DNA of 64,000 nt from Ignavibacteria bacterium (GCA_016720835.1 JADKJW010000031.1:186001-250000), one strand, 5' to 3'; positions 44,886 to 55,691 are shown, counted from the first letter of the stretch. A program made the numbers and translations. Notes: generated by a model not told the origin, from the sequence alone.

Positions 44886-45848
44886 ATGTTCCCCCAACTT
44901 GATTTCTCACGGATACGGACCAATTCGATTTCGGGCCGGTCCAGCAAGGTGACGCTCTCGTCGAGCGCTCGTCCGGTCGATCCGGACAGGGATACGCTCG
45001 CCGCGTTCATCGACAGTCTGCCCGCCGTGCTGAAGGCCGACGATCTTCGCGCGTTTGCGCGGGCGGTGGCGGCGGCGCGTGCGGAAGCGCACCCCGTCGT
45101 GTTCATGATGGGAGCGCATGTGGTGAAATGCGGACTGGCGCCCATCGTGATCGACCTGATGGAGCGCGGGCTGCTGACGGCCGTCGCGATGAACAGCGCC
45201 GCCGCGATCCACGATTCCGAGGCGGCGCTCTTCGGCGTGACGTCGGAGGATGTGGCGGCGAATCTCCGCGACGGCTCCTTCGGCATGTGGAAGGAGACCG
45301 GCGATTTCATCAACGGCACGCTGACGCGCGCGTACGCGGGACAGTCCTGCGGGTACGGCGAAGCGCTCGGCACGGGTCTCGCCGACGCGGCGGCGCCGCA
45401 TCTTGGCAGTTCCATCCTCGCGGCCGCCGTGCGGCTCGGACTCCCGGTGTCCGTGCATGCCGCGATCGGGACCGACATCGTGCATCAGCAACCGACGATG
45501 GACGGCGCCGCGACGGGCGAGATGTCGTTTCGTGATTTCAAGGTGTTGTGTCACGCCATCACGGGCCTGCAGGGCGGCGGGGCGGTGATGAACGTCGGGT
45601 CCGCCGTGCTGCTGCCCGAAGTGTTTCTGAAGGCGTTGACGGTGGTCCGCAATCTCGGCTACGACGCGGCGGGTTTCGCCACCGCGAACTTCGACATGAT
45701 CCAGCACTACCGCCCGGCCATGAACGTGGTCGCGCGGCCGACACAGGACTCCGGAGTCGGATATTCCTTCACGGGGCATCACGAACTGATGATCCCGCTG
45801 CTTGCGGCGATGATCAAGCGCGAACAGGCCGGGCAGGCGGGCGCATGA
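44886..45848 (+). CDS. Conserved protein, possibly deoxyhypusine-synthase-like
   Basis: I start it at ATG 44886 (MFPQLDFSRIRTNSI), giving 320 residues. An in-frame GTG at 44853 would add 11. The central region is well conserved in style: VFMMGAHVVKCGLAPIVIDLMERG, AMNSAAAIHDSEAALFG, FGMWKETGDFIN, and AIGTDIVHQQP. The alternating strands and helices suggest a Rossmann-like NAD-type fold. I associate this pattern with bacterial proteins distantly related to deoxyhypusine synthase, but the catalytic lysine region is not recognised, so the activity is unknown. It overlaps the next gene by four bases. Confidence 0.5.
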   Translation: MFPQLDFSRIRTNSISGRSSKVTLSSSARPVDPDRDTLAAFIDSLPAVLKADDLRAFARAVAAARAEAHPVVFMMGAHVVKCGLAPIVIDLMERGLLTAVAMNSAAAIHDSEAALFGVTSEDVAANLRDGSFGMWKETGDFINGTLTRAYAGQSCGYGEALGTGLADAAAPHLGSSILAAAVRLGLPVSVHAAIGTDIVHQQPTMDGAATGEMSFRDFKVLCHAITGLQGGGAVMNVGSAVLLPEVFLKALTVVRNLGYDAAGFATANFDMIQHYRPAMNVVARPTQDSGVGYSFTGHHELMIPLLAAMIKREQAGQAGA

Positions 45849-46837
45849 GCGACGCGGAGCAGACGGATTCCGCCGGCGCGGACCTTCCCGCGCAGTCCGA
45901 AACGGGTGTGACGCGCGGCGACGCGGGCCCTCCGCAGCTTCAGCTCGTCCCGGTGCACTGGGAGATGTCGCCCGTCACGTTCGGGCTCGTGTTCCTGATC
46001 GCGGTGTTCTTCTCGTATCAGCTCGTCGGCTCGCTCGCGACCATTGCCGTCATCGGCTTCGACCTTTCGGGCAAGAACGTGCAGCCGATGCGTCTCGCCA
46101 CGGCGATCGCGCAATTCCTCTTCCTGCTCGGACCCGCCGTCGTGGCGGTGCGCCTGCGCAAGTGGAAACCGGCGACGGCGTTGCGCCTCCATGCTCCCGG
46201 CCTGGTGCCGTCGATTCTCGTGGTATGCGGCGTCATCGCGCTGCAGTTCGTGCTGCAGGGCTACATGGAAGCGCAGGAGTACATCCTGACGCACTACCTG
46301 ATCCCTCCGTCGGTGCAACCGCTGCTGAAAAAGCTGGAGGAGCTGATTCAGGGCATGTATCGCGAGCTGCTCGTGATGCGGTCTCCCGCGGAAATGCTCT
46401 TTGTCTGGTTCGTCGTCGCCCTGACGCCGGCGATCTGCGAGGAGGCGGTGTTCCGCGGCGTCGCGCAGAGCGCGTTCGAGCGCGGCATGCGGCTGCGCTG
46501 GGCGTTTCTGCTGACGGGGTCCGTGTTCGCCGTCTTCCATCTCTATCCGACGCAGTTCGTGCCGCTCGCGCTGATCGGAGTATTTCTCAGCGTCGTCGTT
46601 TGGCGAGGCAACTCTTTGTACCTTGGGATCATCGGCCATCTTGCCAACAACTCCTTCGCCGTCGTCACGCTGTACCTCTCCGGGGACGCGGGGATGACGA
46701 AGGACATCACCGCCGGTCCCGGCGGACTTGCGAGTGCGGGCATCGCGCTCGCCGCGCTGGCGGCGTTCGCGCTCTTCCTCGCGCTTTTCTGGAAGGCGAC
46801 CCGATCGAACGACAGCATTTCTCCACAAGCCATGTGA
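45845..46837 (+). CDS. CPBP-family intramembrane metalloprotease
   Basis: The 330-residue product has about eight hydrophobic segments and the three CPBP (Abi/CAAX protease-like) motifs in order: EEAVFRG, FAVFHLYP and HLANNS. These supply the glutamates, histidines and asparagine of the active site. Bacterial members process peptides or membrane proteins; the substrate here is unknown. The ATG at 45845 overlaps the previous stop (ATGA), so the two are coupled. It starts with a hydrophilic stretch of about 40 residues. Confidence 0.88.
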   Translation: MSDAEQTDSAGADLPAQSETGVTRGDAGPPQLQLVPVHWEMSPVTFGLVFLIAVFFSYQLVGSLATIAVIGFDLSGKNVQPMRLATAIAQFLFLLGPAVVAVRLRKWKPATALRLHAPGLVPSILVVCGVIALQFVLQGYMEAQEYILTHYLIPPSVQPLLKKLEELIQGMYRELLVMRSPAEMLFVWFVVALTPAICEEAVFRGVAQSAFERGMRLRWAFLLTGSVFAVFHLYPTQFVPLALIGVFLSVVVWRGNSLYLGIIGHLANNSFAVVTLYLSGDAGMTKDITAGPGGLASAGIALAALAAFALFLALFWKATRSNDSISPQAM

Positions 46838-46845
46838 GGTCAGCC

Positions 46846-47427
46846 ATGCCATTTTGCCCCCAGTGTTTCACCGAATATCAGCCGGGTATCGCCGAATGCG
46901 ACGACTGTCACGTCCCGCTTCTGGAGGGGACGCAATCCTTCTGCCCGAAATGCGAGGAGCCGGTCTCTCCGGGCGATTCCTTCTGCGACCATTGCGGCAT
47001 CCTTCTCCTGCAAGGGGACGAGGACACCATGCCCGATTGCGCCGTGCATCCCGACCGTGCCGCCGTGGCGGGCTGTGTCGTCTGCGGAAAGCCGGTGTGC
47101 GACGAATGCGGCACCGAATTGGAAGGCAAGGTCTTCTGCGACGACGACTCGCACGTGAATGTGCATCAGGATTTCGCGGTCGCGTACCGCACCTCGGCCG
47201 AGTATGAAGCGGAGATGGTGAAGGCGAATCTCGAGAGCGCCGGCATCACCGTCAAGCTCTTCGATCAGCACGGGCACATCTACTTCGTGGACATCGGCGG
47301 CATGGCGCTCGTCAACGTGATGGTGCCGAAGGATCAGCTGGAGCGGGCGAAGGAAATCACCGACGCCATTCTCGCGTCCGCACCGTTGGAAGACGACGCG
47401 ACGCCCGAAGGAGACACCGCCGCGTGA
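46846..47427 (+). CDS. Zinc-ribbon protein with a DUF2007-like C-terminal domain
   Basis: The 193-residue product starts at ATG 46846. It has three cysteine-rich units: MPFCPQCFTEY with CDDC, SFCPKCEEPV with FCDHCG, and a B-box-like part with CAVHPDRAAVAGCVVCGKPVCDEC. The C-terminal part (YRTSAEYEAEMVKANLESAGI, then NVMVPKDQLERAKEI) is like the DUF2007 putative signal-transducing domain. It probably senses or binds a partner rather than acting as an enzyme (inference). It overlaps cdsA by four bases. Confidence 0.75.
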   Translation: MPFCPQCFTEYQPGIAECDDCHVPLLEGTQSFCPKCEEPVSPGDSFCDHCGILLLQGDEDTMPDCAVHPDRAAVAGCVVCGKPVCDECGTELEGKVFCDDDSHVNVHQDFAVAYRTSAEYEAEMVKANLESAGITVKLFDQHGHIYFVDIGGMALVNVMVPKDQLERAKEITDAILASAPLEDDATPEGDTAA

Positions 47428-48356
47428 GCAATCTCGCCGCCCGCGTCATCGTCGCGGTCGTCGCCGTCCCCGGCATTCTGCTGCTCGCCTATCTCGGCGG
47501 CTATTTCTGGTTCCTGTTCGTCGCGGCCGTGTTCATTGCCGCCACCGTGGAGTACGCCCGCATGTGCCGGGCCAAGGGCGCATGGCCGCAGACCGCGAGC
47601 ATCGTGGTCGGCGGCCTCGGCCTGCTCGCGGCGTTCCTGCATGAGCGGCTCGGGATGGACGCGGCGGCGTTGACGGGAGGTCAGATTCCACTGCCGCTGC
47701 AGTGGCAGGCCATCGTCTGGGTCTCGCTGCTGTTCGTGATCGGGGTTCTGACGGCGGAGTTGTTCCGCGACAAGGACTCGGCATTGCTCAATGCGGCGAC
47801 CACGTTTCTCGGCATGTTCTACCTCGGACTCTGTCTCGGCGCGGCGGTGGGCATCCGAGAAATCTTCTCGCCCGCGGAATTCCCCGTGTCGCGGATGTTC
47901 GGGACCGCGTTTCCCGATACCGCGCAGCTGGCCCAGCTCTCGCGGTGGGGGGGCGCCATGACCATTGCCGTTCTGGCATCGATATGGCTTTGCGATACCG
48001 CCGCCTACTTCGGCGGGAAGGCGATGGGACGGCACAAGCTGTTCGAGCGCGTCAGCCCGAAGAAAACCTGGGAAGGCGCCGTATGGGGCTTTGCGGGCGC
48101 CGTCGGCACGATGGCGGCCGCGCAGGCCCTCGCTCTCCCGTTTCTCAGCGTGGTCGATGCGCTGGTGATCGGCGCGATGGTCGGGACCATCGGACAGATC
48201 GGCGACCTCGTGGAATCCCTGCTCAAGCGCGACGCGGGCGTGAAGGACTCGTCCGCGCTGCTTCCCGGTCACGGCGGGGTTTTCGACCGTTTTGACAGTT
48301 TGATTTTTGTTTCGCCCGCCCTCTTCTTGTACCTCGATTTTGTTGTCTTCGCCTGA
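47424..48356 (+). CDS. cdsA: Phosphatidate cytidylyltransferase
   Basis: CdsA makes CDP-diacylglycerol, the branch point of phospholipid synthesis, in the inner membrane. The 310-residue product has about seven hydrophobic segments and the family signature near its C-terminus: the SPKKTWEGAVWG segment and then GQIGDLVESLLKRDAGVKDSS with HGGVFDRFDSL. It starts at GTG 47424, overlapping the previous stop. A 101-nt gap with no gene separates it from pyrG. Confidence 0.94.
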   Translation: MSNLAARVIVAVVAVPGILLLAYLGGYFWFLFVAAVFIAATVEYARMCRAKGAWPQTASIVVGGLGLLAAFLHERLGMDAAALTGGQIPLPLQWQAIVWVSLLFVIGVLTAELFRDKDSALLNAATTFLGMFYLGLCLGAAVGIREIFSPAEFPVSRMFGTAFPDTAQLAQLSRWGGAMTIAVLASIWLCDTAAYFGGKAMGRHKLFERVSPKKTWEGAVWGFAGAVGTMAAAQALALPFLSVVDALVIGAMVGTIGQIGDLVESLLKRDAGVKDSSALLPGHGGVFDRFDSLIFVSPALFLYLDFVVFA

Positions 48357-48457
48357 CGGCGAACGAGCACCCCCGCACTTTTCGACCACCCCACCGGACC
48401 GGACCGCGCCGCGGAGCAACGCGCATGCAGGCCGGACGTGGAGCAAGGAGCCCGATC

Positions 48458-50107
<1,650 letters not shown>

Positions 50108-50162
50108 CAGGGTCAGGCGCACCCGCGATCCCGTTCGTTCCCCGATCTTCCGGAGCAACCGC

Positions 50163-51139
50163 ATGACTCGCATCCTGGCATTCCTCCTGTTCGCCGCATC
50201 CATCCTTCCCGCCGCGGCGCAGCGCGACACCCTGGCCACCGACGGCATGCGCTCGGTCTGGGACGGCGTGCCGTTCGCGGTGACGACATTTCCCGGGAAC
50301 TGGATGTGGTGTTCAACACCCGCTTCTCGCCGACGGAACGCTGCACGTTGCGCGGCATCATCCTTGGATTCAGCCTCGTGAAATTCGATCCCGTTTCCAC
50401 AAATGACTCGCTCGTGGTGTACGTGTACGAGAGCGGAACGGTTCCGCCCCTGCTGCTCGGCGTCGGACGGACGTTCACGTACAATCTCGGCGACCAGGGC
50501 GTCCCGGCGGGCAATATTCAGTTCTCCGACCCGCTGTCGTCGGGAGCGCGTGAGGAGCAGACCTTCCTCTTTCCGTCGCCCATCGTCTTTTCCCCGCGGC
50601 GCGAGTTCATCGTGGGGGTGAAGGTGGTCTCGACGCAGACCATGGCGCTCGGCAAGAGCGCCTGGAACGGATTCACCGTCGTGGTGAACCGCGCCGCCGC
50701 CGAGTGGCAGCGCTACCGGCGGTACATGATCACCGTGCCCGCGAGCTCCTCCGTGAACGCGCCGGTGGCCAGCGCGAACAATGCGAGCATGTATTTCCGG
50801 GCCATCGTCGACTACGATGCCGCGCTGCCGCCGACAACGCTGACGCATGCCGACGGACCCGCGGAAGCGCTCGGCGTGGAATTCCGACCGAATCATCCGA
50901 ATCCGTTTTCCGCGTCCACGACCTTCGACATCGCGCTCGCCGCGGAGCAGCCGCTGGTCCTGACCGTGCACGACGCGCTCGGCCGCGAGGTGGCGCGTCC
51001 GTTCGACGGAACGCTGGCCGCGGGCATGCACGCGGTCCCGTTCGATGCCCGCGCGCGCGGATTGGCGTCCGGCCTGTACATTGCGCGGCTGGCCACGGGG
51101 GCGGGCACCATGACAAGGGCCGTGCTCCTCGCGCGATGA
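50163..51139 (+). pseudogene. Secreted protein with type IX sorting domain, apparent frameshift
   Basis: From ATG 50163 the frame gives a signal peptide (MTRILAFLLFAASILPAAAQ) and then DGMRSVWDGVPFAV. It then runs into unlikely arginine-rich sequence, while another frame takes over with SRELDVVFNTRFSPTE and continues to 51139. Adding one base around 50286-50290 would join them into about 325 residues. The middle is a beta-rich domain of unknown function. The end (FRPNHPNPFSASTTF, GREVARPF, GLYIARL, VLLAR) is a type IX sorting domain. The stop overlaps the dnaG start by four bases. Confidence 0.75.
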
Positions 51140-53022
51140 GAATCCCGGAAGACAAGCTGGAGGAAATCCGCGCCGCCGCCGACATCGTCGATATTGTCGG
51201 CGGTTTCGTGCGCTTGAAGAAGACGGGGCGATTTTTCACGGGACTGTGCCCCTTCTACGTCGAGAAGACGCCCTCCTTTCACGTCAATCCGGATCGGAAC
51301 ATCTACAAGTGTTTCGGCTGCGGCCGTGGCGGGAACGTCTTCACCTTCCTCATGGAGATGGAGCGGGTGTCCTTCGTCGACGCCGTGGTCGAGCTGGCCG
51401 AGAAGTACTCCATTCCCGTCTCGCCCGAGGCCTCCGCGCCGAAGCCGGGCAGCGAGAACCTCGACGCGCTCTACGAAGCGAACCGGCTCGCCGCCAGGTT
51501 TTTTCATGACGTGTTGAAGAGTCCGCGCGGCGCGAAGGGCGACGAGTACTACCAGCGGCGGAAGTGGAGCGACGCGACGATCCGGCGTTTCGGTCTCGGC
51601 TACGCGCCCGACTCGTGGGACGAGCTGCTTCTGCATGCGCGGGCGGCCGGCGTCGGCGACGACATCCTCGAGCAGACCGGCCTCGTGGTGCGGCGGGACG
51701 CGGGCAAGATCTACGACCGCTTCCGCGGCCGCGTGGTGTTCCCGATTTTTTCCGTGACGAAAAAAGTCATCGGTTTCGGCGCGCGCACCCTGCAGCCCGA
51801 CGAGCAGCCGAAGTACCTCAATTCCCCGGAGACGCCGATCTACGTCAAGAGCCGCGCCCTGTACGGCCTGTCGCACGCCGTGCAGGCGATGCGCACCGCG
51901 GATGCCGTCGTGATCGTGGAGGGCTACGCCGACGTGATCTCCCTCAGCCAGGCGGGGATCCAGAACGTGGTCGCGACCAGCGGCACCGCGCTCACGCCGG
52001 ACCAGGTCCGCATCCTGACGCGGTACACGAAGAACTTCTTCTTCCTGTACGACGCCGATTCCGCGGGCTTCGCCGCCATGACGCGCGGCATCGACCTGAT
52101 GCTCGAGCAGGACTGCGATCCCCGCATCGTGACCCTGCCGGCCGGAGAGGACCCCGACTCCTTCGTCATCAAGAGCGGCGCGGAGTCGGTCCGCGCGCGC
52201 ATGACCTCCGCCGTCTCCTTCGTCGATTTCATCACCAGCCGCTACCAGCAGGAAGGAAAGCTCGACTCGCCCGAGGGCAAGACCGAGGCCATCCGCCACA
52301 TCGTGGGCATGCTCGCGAAGATGGAGGACCGCATCCGGCGCGAACTCTACGTCCATCACCTCGCGGAAAAATACCGGATCTACGAGTCCGTATTGTACGA
52401 GGAGCTCGACCGACTCCTGAAGCGCCGGAAGCCGGCGCGTTCCCAGGCCGTCGTGCAGGCGCCCGTATCGGAGGCGCCGGAAGCGGACGACGACACGCGG
52501 CGCGAGTTGCCGAAGCGCGAACGGCAGTTCCTCGAGGATCTCATCCAGTCTGATCAGGAGACGCAGCGCGAGGTATTCCGCTCGGTGTATATCGACGCAT
52601 TCAGCGATACGCGCACCCGCACCCTCCTCCATCTCCTCTTCGATCAGGCGGAGCATGAAGGCGCGATCGACATCGACGCCATCGCCGTGCATATCGGCGA
52701 CAATGTCGCGATGCATCAGGCGCTTGCGGATGTCCTTTTTACGAGCATCGAGAACAGTCCCGGATGGACGGATACACAAACCGTCAACGCGCCGGATCAC
52801 CGACAGGCGATGTTCGAAGCGTACCAGGGATTGCTCAAGAACCGGGTGGAAGCGCACCGGGCGGAGGTGATGGCGCAACTCCGTCTCTATCCCGACAAAT
52901 CCCCGCTTGTGGTGATGAAGAAGCAACTCGACGACCGCATCACGTCCATCGGCAGGGCGACGGACTTCTCCGCGCTCGCGACACTCGAACCTTTCGGCAC
53001 GTCCGACGATGCTCTGCTCTAG
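51136..53022 (+). CDS. dnaG: DNA primase
   Basis: DnaG lays down RNA primers for replication. The 628-residue product starts at ATG 51136. It has the N-terminal zinc-binding domain, but the motif reads CPFY (Cys 38, Tyr 41) and KCFGCG (Cys 59, Cys 62), so the histidine ligand of the usual CHC2 finger is tyrosine here. The core shows the RNA-polymerase basic motif region and the Toprim motifs VIVEGYADVI and FLYDADSAG. The C-terminal helicase-binding region (about 470-628) is divergent, as is normal. A promoter lies just after the stop. Confidence 0.95.
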   Translation: MRIPEDKLEEIRAAADIVDIVGGFVRLKKTGRFFTGLCPFYVEKTPSFHVNPDRNIYKCFGCGRGGNVFTFLMEMERVSFVDAVVELAEKYSIPVSPEASAPKPGSENLDALYEANRLAARFFHDVLKSPRGAKGDEYYQRRKWSDATIRRFGLGYAPDSWDELLLHARAAGVGDDILEQTGLVVRRDAGKIYDRFRGRVVFPIFSVTKKVIGFGARTLQPDEQPKYLNSPETPIYVKSRALYGLSHAVQAMRTADAVVIVEGYADVISLSQAGIQNVVATSGTALTPDQVRILTRYTKNFFFLYDADSAGFAAMTRGIDLMLEQDCDPRIVTLPAGEDPDSFVIKSGAESVRARMTSAVSFVDFITSRYQQEGKLDSPEGKTEAIRHIVGMLAKMEDRIRRELYVHHLAEKYRIYESVLYEELDRLLKRRKPARSQAVVQAPVSEAPEADDDTRRELPKRERQFLEDLIQSDQETQREVFRSVYIDAFSDTRTRTLLHLLFDQAEHEGAIDIDAIAVHIGDNVAMHQALADVLFTSIENSPGWTDTQTVNAPDHRQAMFEAYQGLLKNRVEAHRAEVMAQLRLYPDKSPLVVMKKQLDDRITSIGRATDFSALATLEPFGTSDDALL

Positions 53023-53035
53023 CGGCGAGGCGGCG

Positions 53036-53066
53036 TTGCGTCTGCATCGCGGCGGGACTATTTTCG
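53036..53066 (+). promoter_or_regulatory. Promoter for phhB-TPR-pyrE
   Basis: TTGCGT (53036-53041), 17 nt, then TATTTTCG (53059-53066), which matches TAnnTTTG at seven of eight positions. It starts 14 nt after the dnaG stop and lies about 20 nt before the phhB ATG. Confidence 0.55.
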
Positions 53067-53087
53067 GAAAACACGGAGAACCCCGTC

Positions 53088-53372
53088 ATGACTGCGCTCG
53101 ATTCCTCCTCCATAGAAACACGACTCCGCGATCTCCCCGGCTGGAAATTCCAGGAAGGTCGGATCGCGAAAACGTTCGCGTTGCCGACGTTCCATCGCGC
53201 CATCGCCTTCGTCGTGGAGATCGGCATGCTCGCGGAGGTGGCGGACCATCATCCGGATCTCTCGATCGCGTACACGACGGTGGTCGTCACTCTCTCGACG
53301 CATGACGCGAAGGGCATCACGGAGAAGGATTTCGCGCTCGCCGCGCAGATCGAGGACGCGCTGCGCGGATGA
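53088..53372 (+). CDS. phhB: 4a-hydroxytetrahydrobiopterin dehydratase
   Basis: This enzyme recycles the pterin cofactor of aromatic amino acid hydroxylases; many bacteria keep it without such a hydroxylase. The 94-residue product (start ATG 53088) has the family core: LPGWKF, FHRAIAFVVEIGMLAEVADHHPDL with the catalytic histidines, then the THDAKGITEKDFALA segment. It overlaps the next gene by four bases. Confidence 0.92.
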   Translation: MTALDSSSIETRLRDLPGWKFQEGRIAKTFALPTFHRAIAFVVEIGMLAEVADHHPDLSIAYTTVVVTLSTHDAKGITEKDFALAAQIEDALRG

Positions 53373-53698
53373 GCCCGTTGCGCCCGCGCCTCGAGGCGCT
53401 CGAGAAATTCCTCGCGGAGGACCCCGACGATTCCTTCACCCGGTACGCGCTCGCGCTCGAATGCGCCTCCGCGGGTGATGCCGCGCGCGCGGTGGCGCTT
53501 CTGCAGGAGACGGTGGAACGGGATCCGCGATACGTGCCCGCGTGGCAGCAGCTGGGATCGGTGTTGCAGCGGCTTGGACGGACGGAAGAGGCCGCGGCGG
53601 CGCTGACGCGCGGCATTGCGGCGGCGCGCGCGGCGAAGGACATGCACGCGGCCAGTGAAATGACCCAGGAACTCGAATCACTTCAGGACAACGAATGA
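53369..53698 (+). CDS. Small TPR protein
   Basis: The 109-residue product has about two and a half TPR units (DSFTRYALALECASAGDAARAVALL, YVPAWQQLGSVLQRLGRTEEA) and no signal peptide or membrane segment. It overlaps phhB and pyrE by four bases on each side, so it is made together with them. Partner and role are unknown. Confidence 0.75.
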   Translation: MSPLRPRLEALEKFLAEDPDDSFTRYALALECASAGDAARAVALLQETVERDPRYVPAWQQLGSVLQRLGRTEEAAAALTRGIAAARAAKDMHAASEMTQELESLQDNE

Positions 53699-54276
53699 CA
53701 CTCACCGAACAGCAGGCGCTGGACCTCTTCAAGCAGGCCGGCGCATTTCTCGAAGGACACTTCATCCTCACGTCCGGACTGCACAGTCCGCATTACGTGG
53801 AAAAATTCCGCGTACTCGAACACCCGCGCATCACCGAGCAGCTGTGCGCGCAGATCGCCGAAAACTTCGCGGGCGAGGGCGTGACCGTCGTCATCGGTCC
53901 GGTGACGGGCGGCGTCATCCTCGCGCACGAGGTCGGCAAGCAGCTCGGCGCGCGCGCGATGTTCACGGAACGCGTCGACGGCGTCATGGCGTTGCGCCGC
54001 GGATTCACGATCGGCCCCGGGGACCGCGTCCTCGTGGTGGAGGACATCGTCACGACCGGCGGCAGCGTCTTCGAAGTGCTCGACGTGGTGAAGGCCACGG
54101 GCGCCGCCATCGTCGGCCTCGGATTTCTGGTGGATCGCAGCGGCGGACGCGTCGCGTTCGGCATCCCGGCCAAGCCGTTGATCACGCTCGACGTCGTCAC
54201 GTACCCGCCCGACGCGTGCGCCTTGTGCGCGCAGGGATCCGTGGCCGCGAAGCCCGGCAGCACCGGAAAAAAGTAA
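53695..54276 (+). CDS. pyrE: Orotate phosphoribosyltransferase
   Basis: PyrE attaches orotate to PRPP in UMP synthesis. The 193-residue product starts at ATG 53695. It has the orotate-binding N-terminal part (FILTSGLHSPHYVEKF), the PRPP signature VLVVEDIVTTGGSVFEVL with its acidic pair, and a GPVTGGVILA loop. Length is in the normal range. The last residues contain a C-x-x-C (DACALCAQ) seen in a subset of the family. Confidence 0.93.
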   Translation: MTLTEQQALDLFKQAGAFLEGHFILTSGLHSPHYVEKFRVLEHPRITEQLCAQIAENFAGEGVTVVIGPVTGGVILAHEVGKQLGARAMFTERVDGVMALRRGFTIGPGDRVLVVEDIVTTGGSVFEVLDVVKATGAAIVGLGFLVDRSGGRVAFGIPAKPLITLDVVTYPPDACALCAQGSVAAKPGSTGKK

Positions 54277-54278
54277 TC

Positions 54279-54295
54279 CCGCCCCGCGGGGGCGG
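54279..54295. terminator. GC hairpin between convergent pyrE and the receiver protein
   Basis: CCGCCCC (54279-54285) pairs with GGGGCGG (54289-54295) around 3 nt, directly after the pyrE stop and 11 nt before the end of the minus-strand gene. It has no T-run on either side. Its place between two converging genes suggests a shared transcript end. Confidence 0.4.
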
Positions 54296-54306
54296 CGACG
54301 CGGGCG

Positions 54307-55536
54307 CTACGCCTCCGCCGCGAGTGCGGAGAGGAAGGCCTCGGGACGCAGATCGCCGGGCGTGACGCAGGCGTCGATGATGCCGCGGGCGCGCGCGCGA
54401 AGCAGGCGTGCGTCGCTCTCCCCGCAGATGGCGATCATGGGCACCGCGTCGAAGGCGTCGATGAGCCGCACCCGATTCGCGGCGCCGAGCGCCTCGCGCG
54501 GAGTGGACATGTCGAGCAGGATGAGATCGGGGATCTCCGGATCGCGCTGCAGATCCGTCATGAAGAAACGATCCTCACCGCGCAGGGTCCGCACGCGCAT
54601 GCCGATGTCGGACTGCGGCGCGGCATCAGCGTCGCCGGTGGTCGCGATGAAGAGGATGCGCGACGGGACCGCGGAGAGCGCGCGTCGCGCCACCGGCTTG
54701 AGACACGTGAGCCGCCGCGCGGTCTCGATCAATTCCTCGCGGATCACCGGCTTGCCGAGGTAATCGGACGCGCCGCGTTCGTAGCCCACGAGCCGGTACT
54801 TCAGCACGGAGATCAGGACCACCGGGATGGGACGCGTGTCGTCGGCCGACTTGAGCTCCTCGAGCACTTCCCAGCCGTCCTTCTCGGGCATCATCAGGTC
54901 GAGCGTGATCATGTCCGGCAGATGTTCGTGCGCCATGTGCACGCCCATGTCGCCGTTGTGCGCGCGCAGGGCTTTGAATCCCGCATGCGCGAGATAGTAT
55001 TCGAGCAGCGTGCCGATGGGGACGACGTCCTCGATGATCAGCACGCGCGGCGCGTCGTGATCCACGGTTTTCATGCAGCGATAGTCGTGGATGTACAGAT
55101 TGAACTGCGCCTCGGCGGGATCGATATCGAGCCAGATTTTCATGCCGTGTCGCAACGCGATCTTCTGCGCGAGCAGGAACGCGATGAGGCTGTCGGGGGA
55201 TGTCGCGAGCATTTCCGGCGCGGGCTTGCGGTCTCCCGTTTCATGCACGCCCTTGAAGATCACCTGTATCGCCGGACCGGGCGCAAGGCGGAAAGACACC
55301 GTGATGCCCGACGGCAGTTGCTGCGCGCCGACATGCACGACATCGCCGGTGCGCGCAAGATCGCGACAGACGTCCATGACGAGCGCGAGGAGCGTCGTGA
55401 ACACGTCCGGATCGGCCGCGATTTCCGGGAGCGCCTCCGCGGCGGCGAGCTGCACCGTGAACGGCCTTTCGGGCGTCGTGTCCTGCGCATGATCGGCGAG
55501 CGATTGCAGATGGGGGGCGATGTCGAACGTGCTCAC
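54307..55536 (-). CDS. Two-receiver signalling protein with a degenerate HATPase-like N-terminus
   Basis: I place the start at GTG 55536, giving 409 residues; a TTG at 55638 would add 34. Residues about 20-150 look like a worn histidine-kinase ATPase domain (DPDVFTTLLALVMDVCRDLA as the N-box region, SLIAFLLAQKIALRHGMKIWLD as the last helix), without a phosphoacceptor histidine. Residues about 164-276 are a complete receiver: IIED, Asp 213 in TLDLMMPEKDGW and Lys 262 in LGKPV. Residues about 293-405 form a second receiver-like domain with Asp 342 in LILLDMSTP. No DNA-binding or output domain is present. Role unknown. Start confidence is low. Confidence 0.75.
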   Translation of the reverse strand: MSTFDIAPHLQSLADHAQDTTPERPFTVQLAAAEALPEIAADPDVFTTLLALVMDVCRDLARTGDVVHVGAQQLPSGITVSFRLAPGPAIQVIFKGVHETGDRKPAPEMLATSPDSLIAFLLAQKIALRHGMKIWLDIDPAEAQFNLYIHDYRCMKTVDHDAPRVLIIEDVVPIGTLLEYYLAHAGFKALRAHNGDMGVHMAHEHLPDMITLDLMMPEKDGWEVLEELKSADDTRPIPVVLISVLKYRLVGYERGASDYLGKPVIREELIETARRLTCLKPVARRALSAVPSRILFIATTGDADAAPQSDIGMRVRTLRGEDRFFMTDLQRDPEIPDLILLDMSTPREALGAANRVRLIDAFDAVPMIAICGESDARLLRARARGIIDACVTPGDLRPEAFLSALAAEA

Positions 55537-55691
55537 TGGTTGGCTCGGTCTGGTACAGCTGGTCGTTCGTCGGAACACTCGAGCCGGCGCTCCCAATATT
55601 CCATGAGACGAAACGGAAAATTCCTCCAAGACTTGCAAAGCTAGAGAATTCCGCGGTGAAATGGAACTCAGGCCGCCGGGTCGATGCGCAG

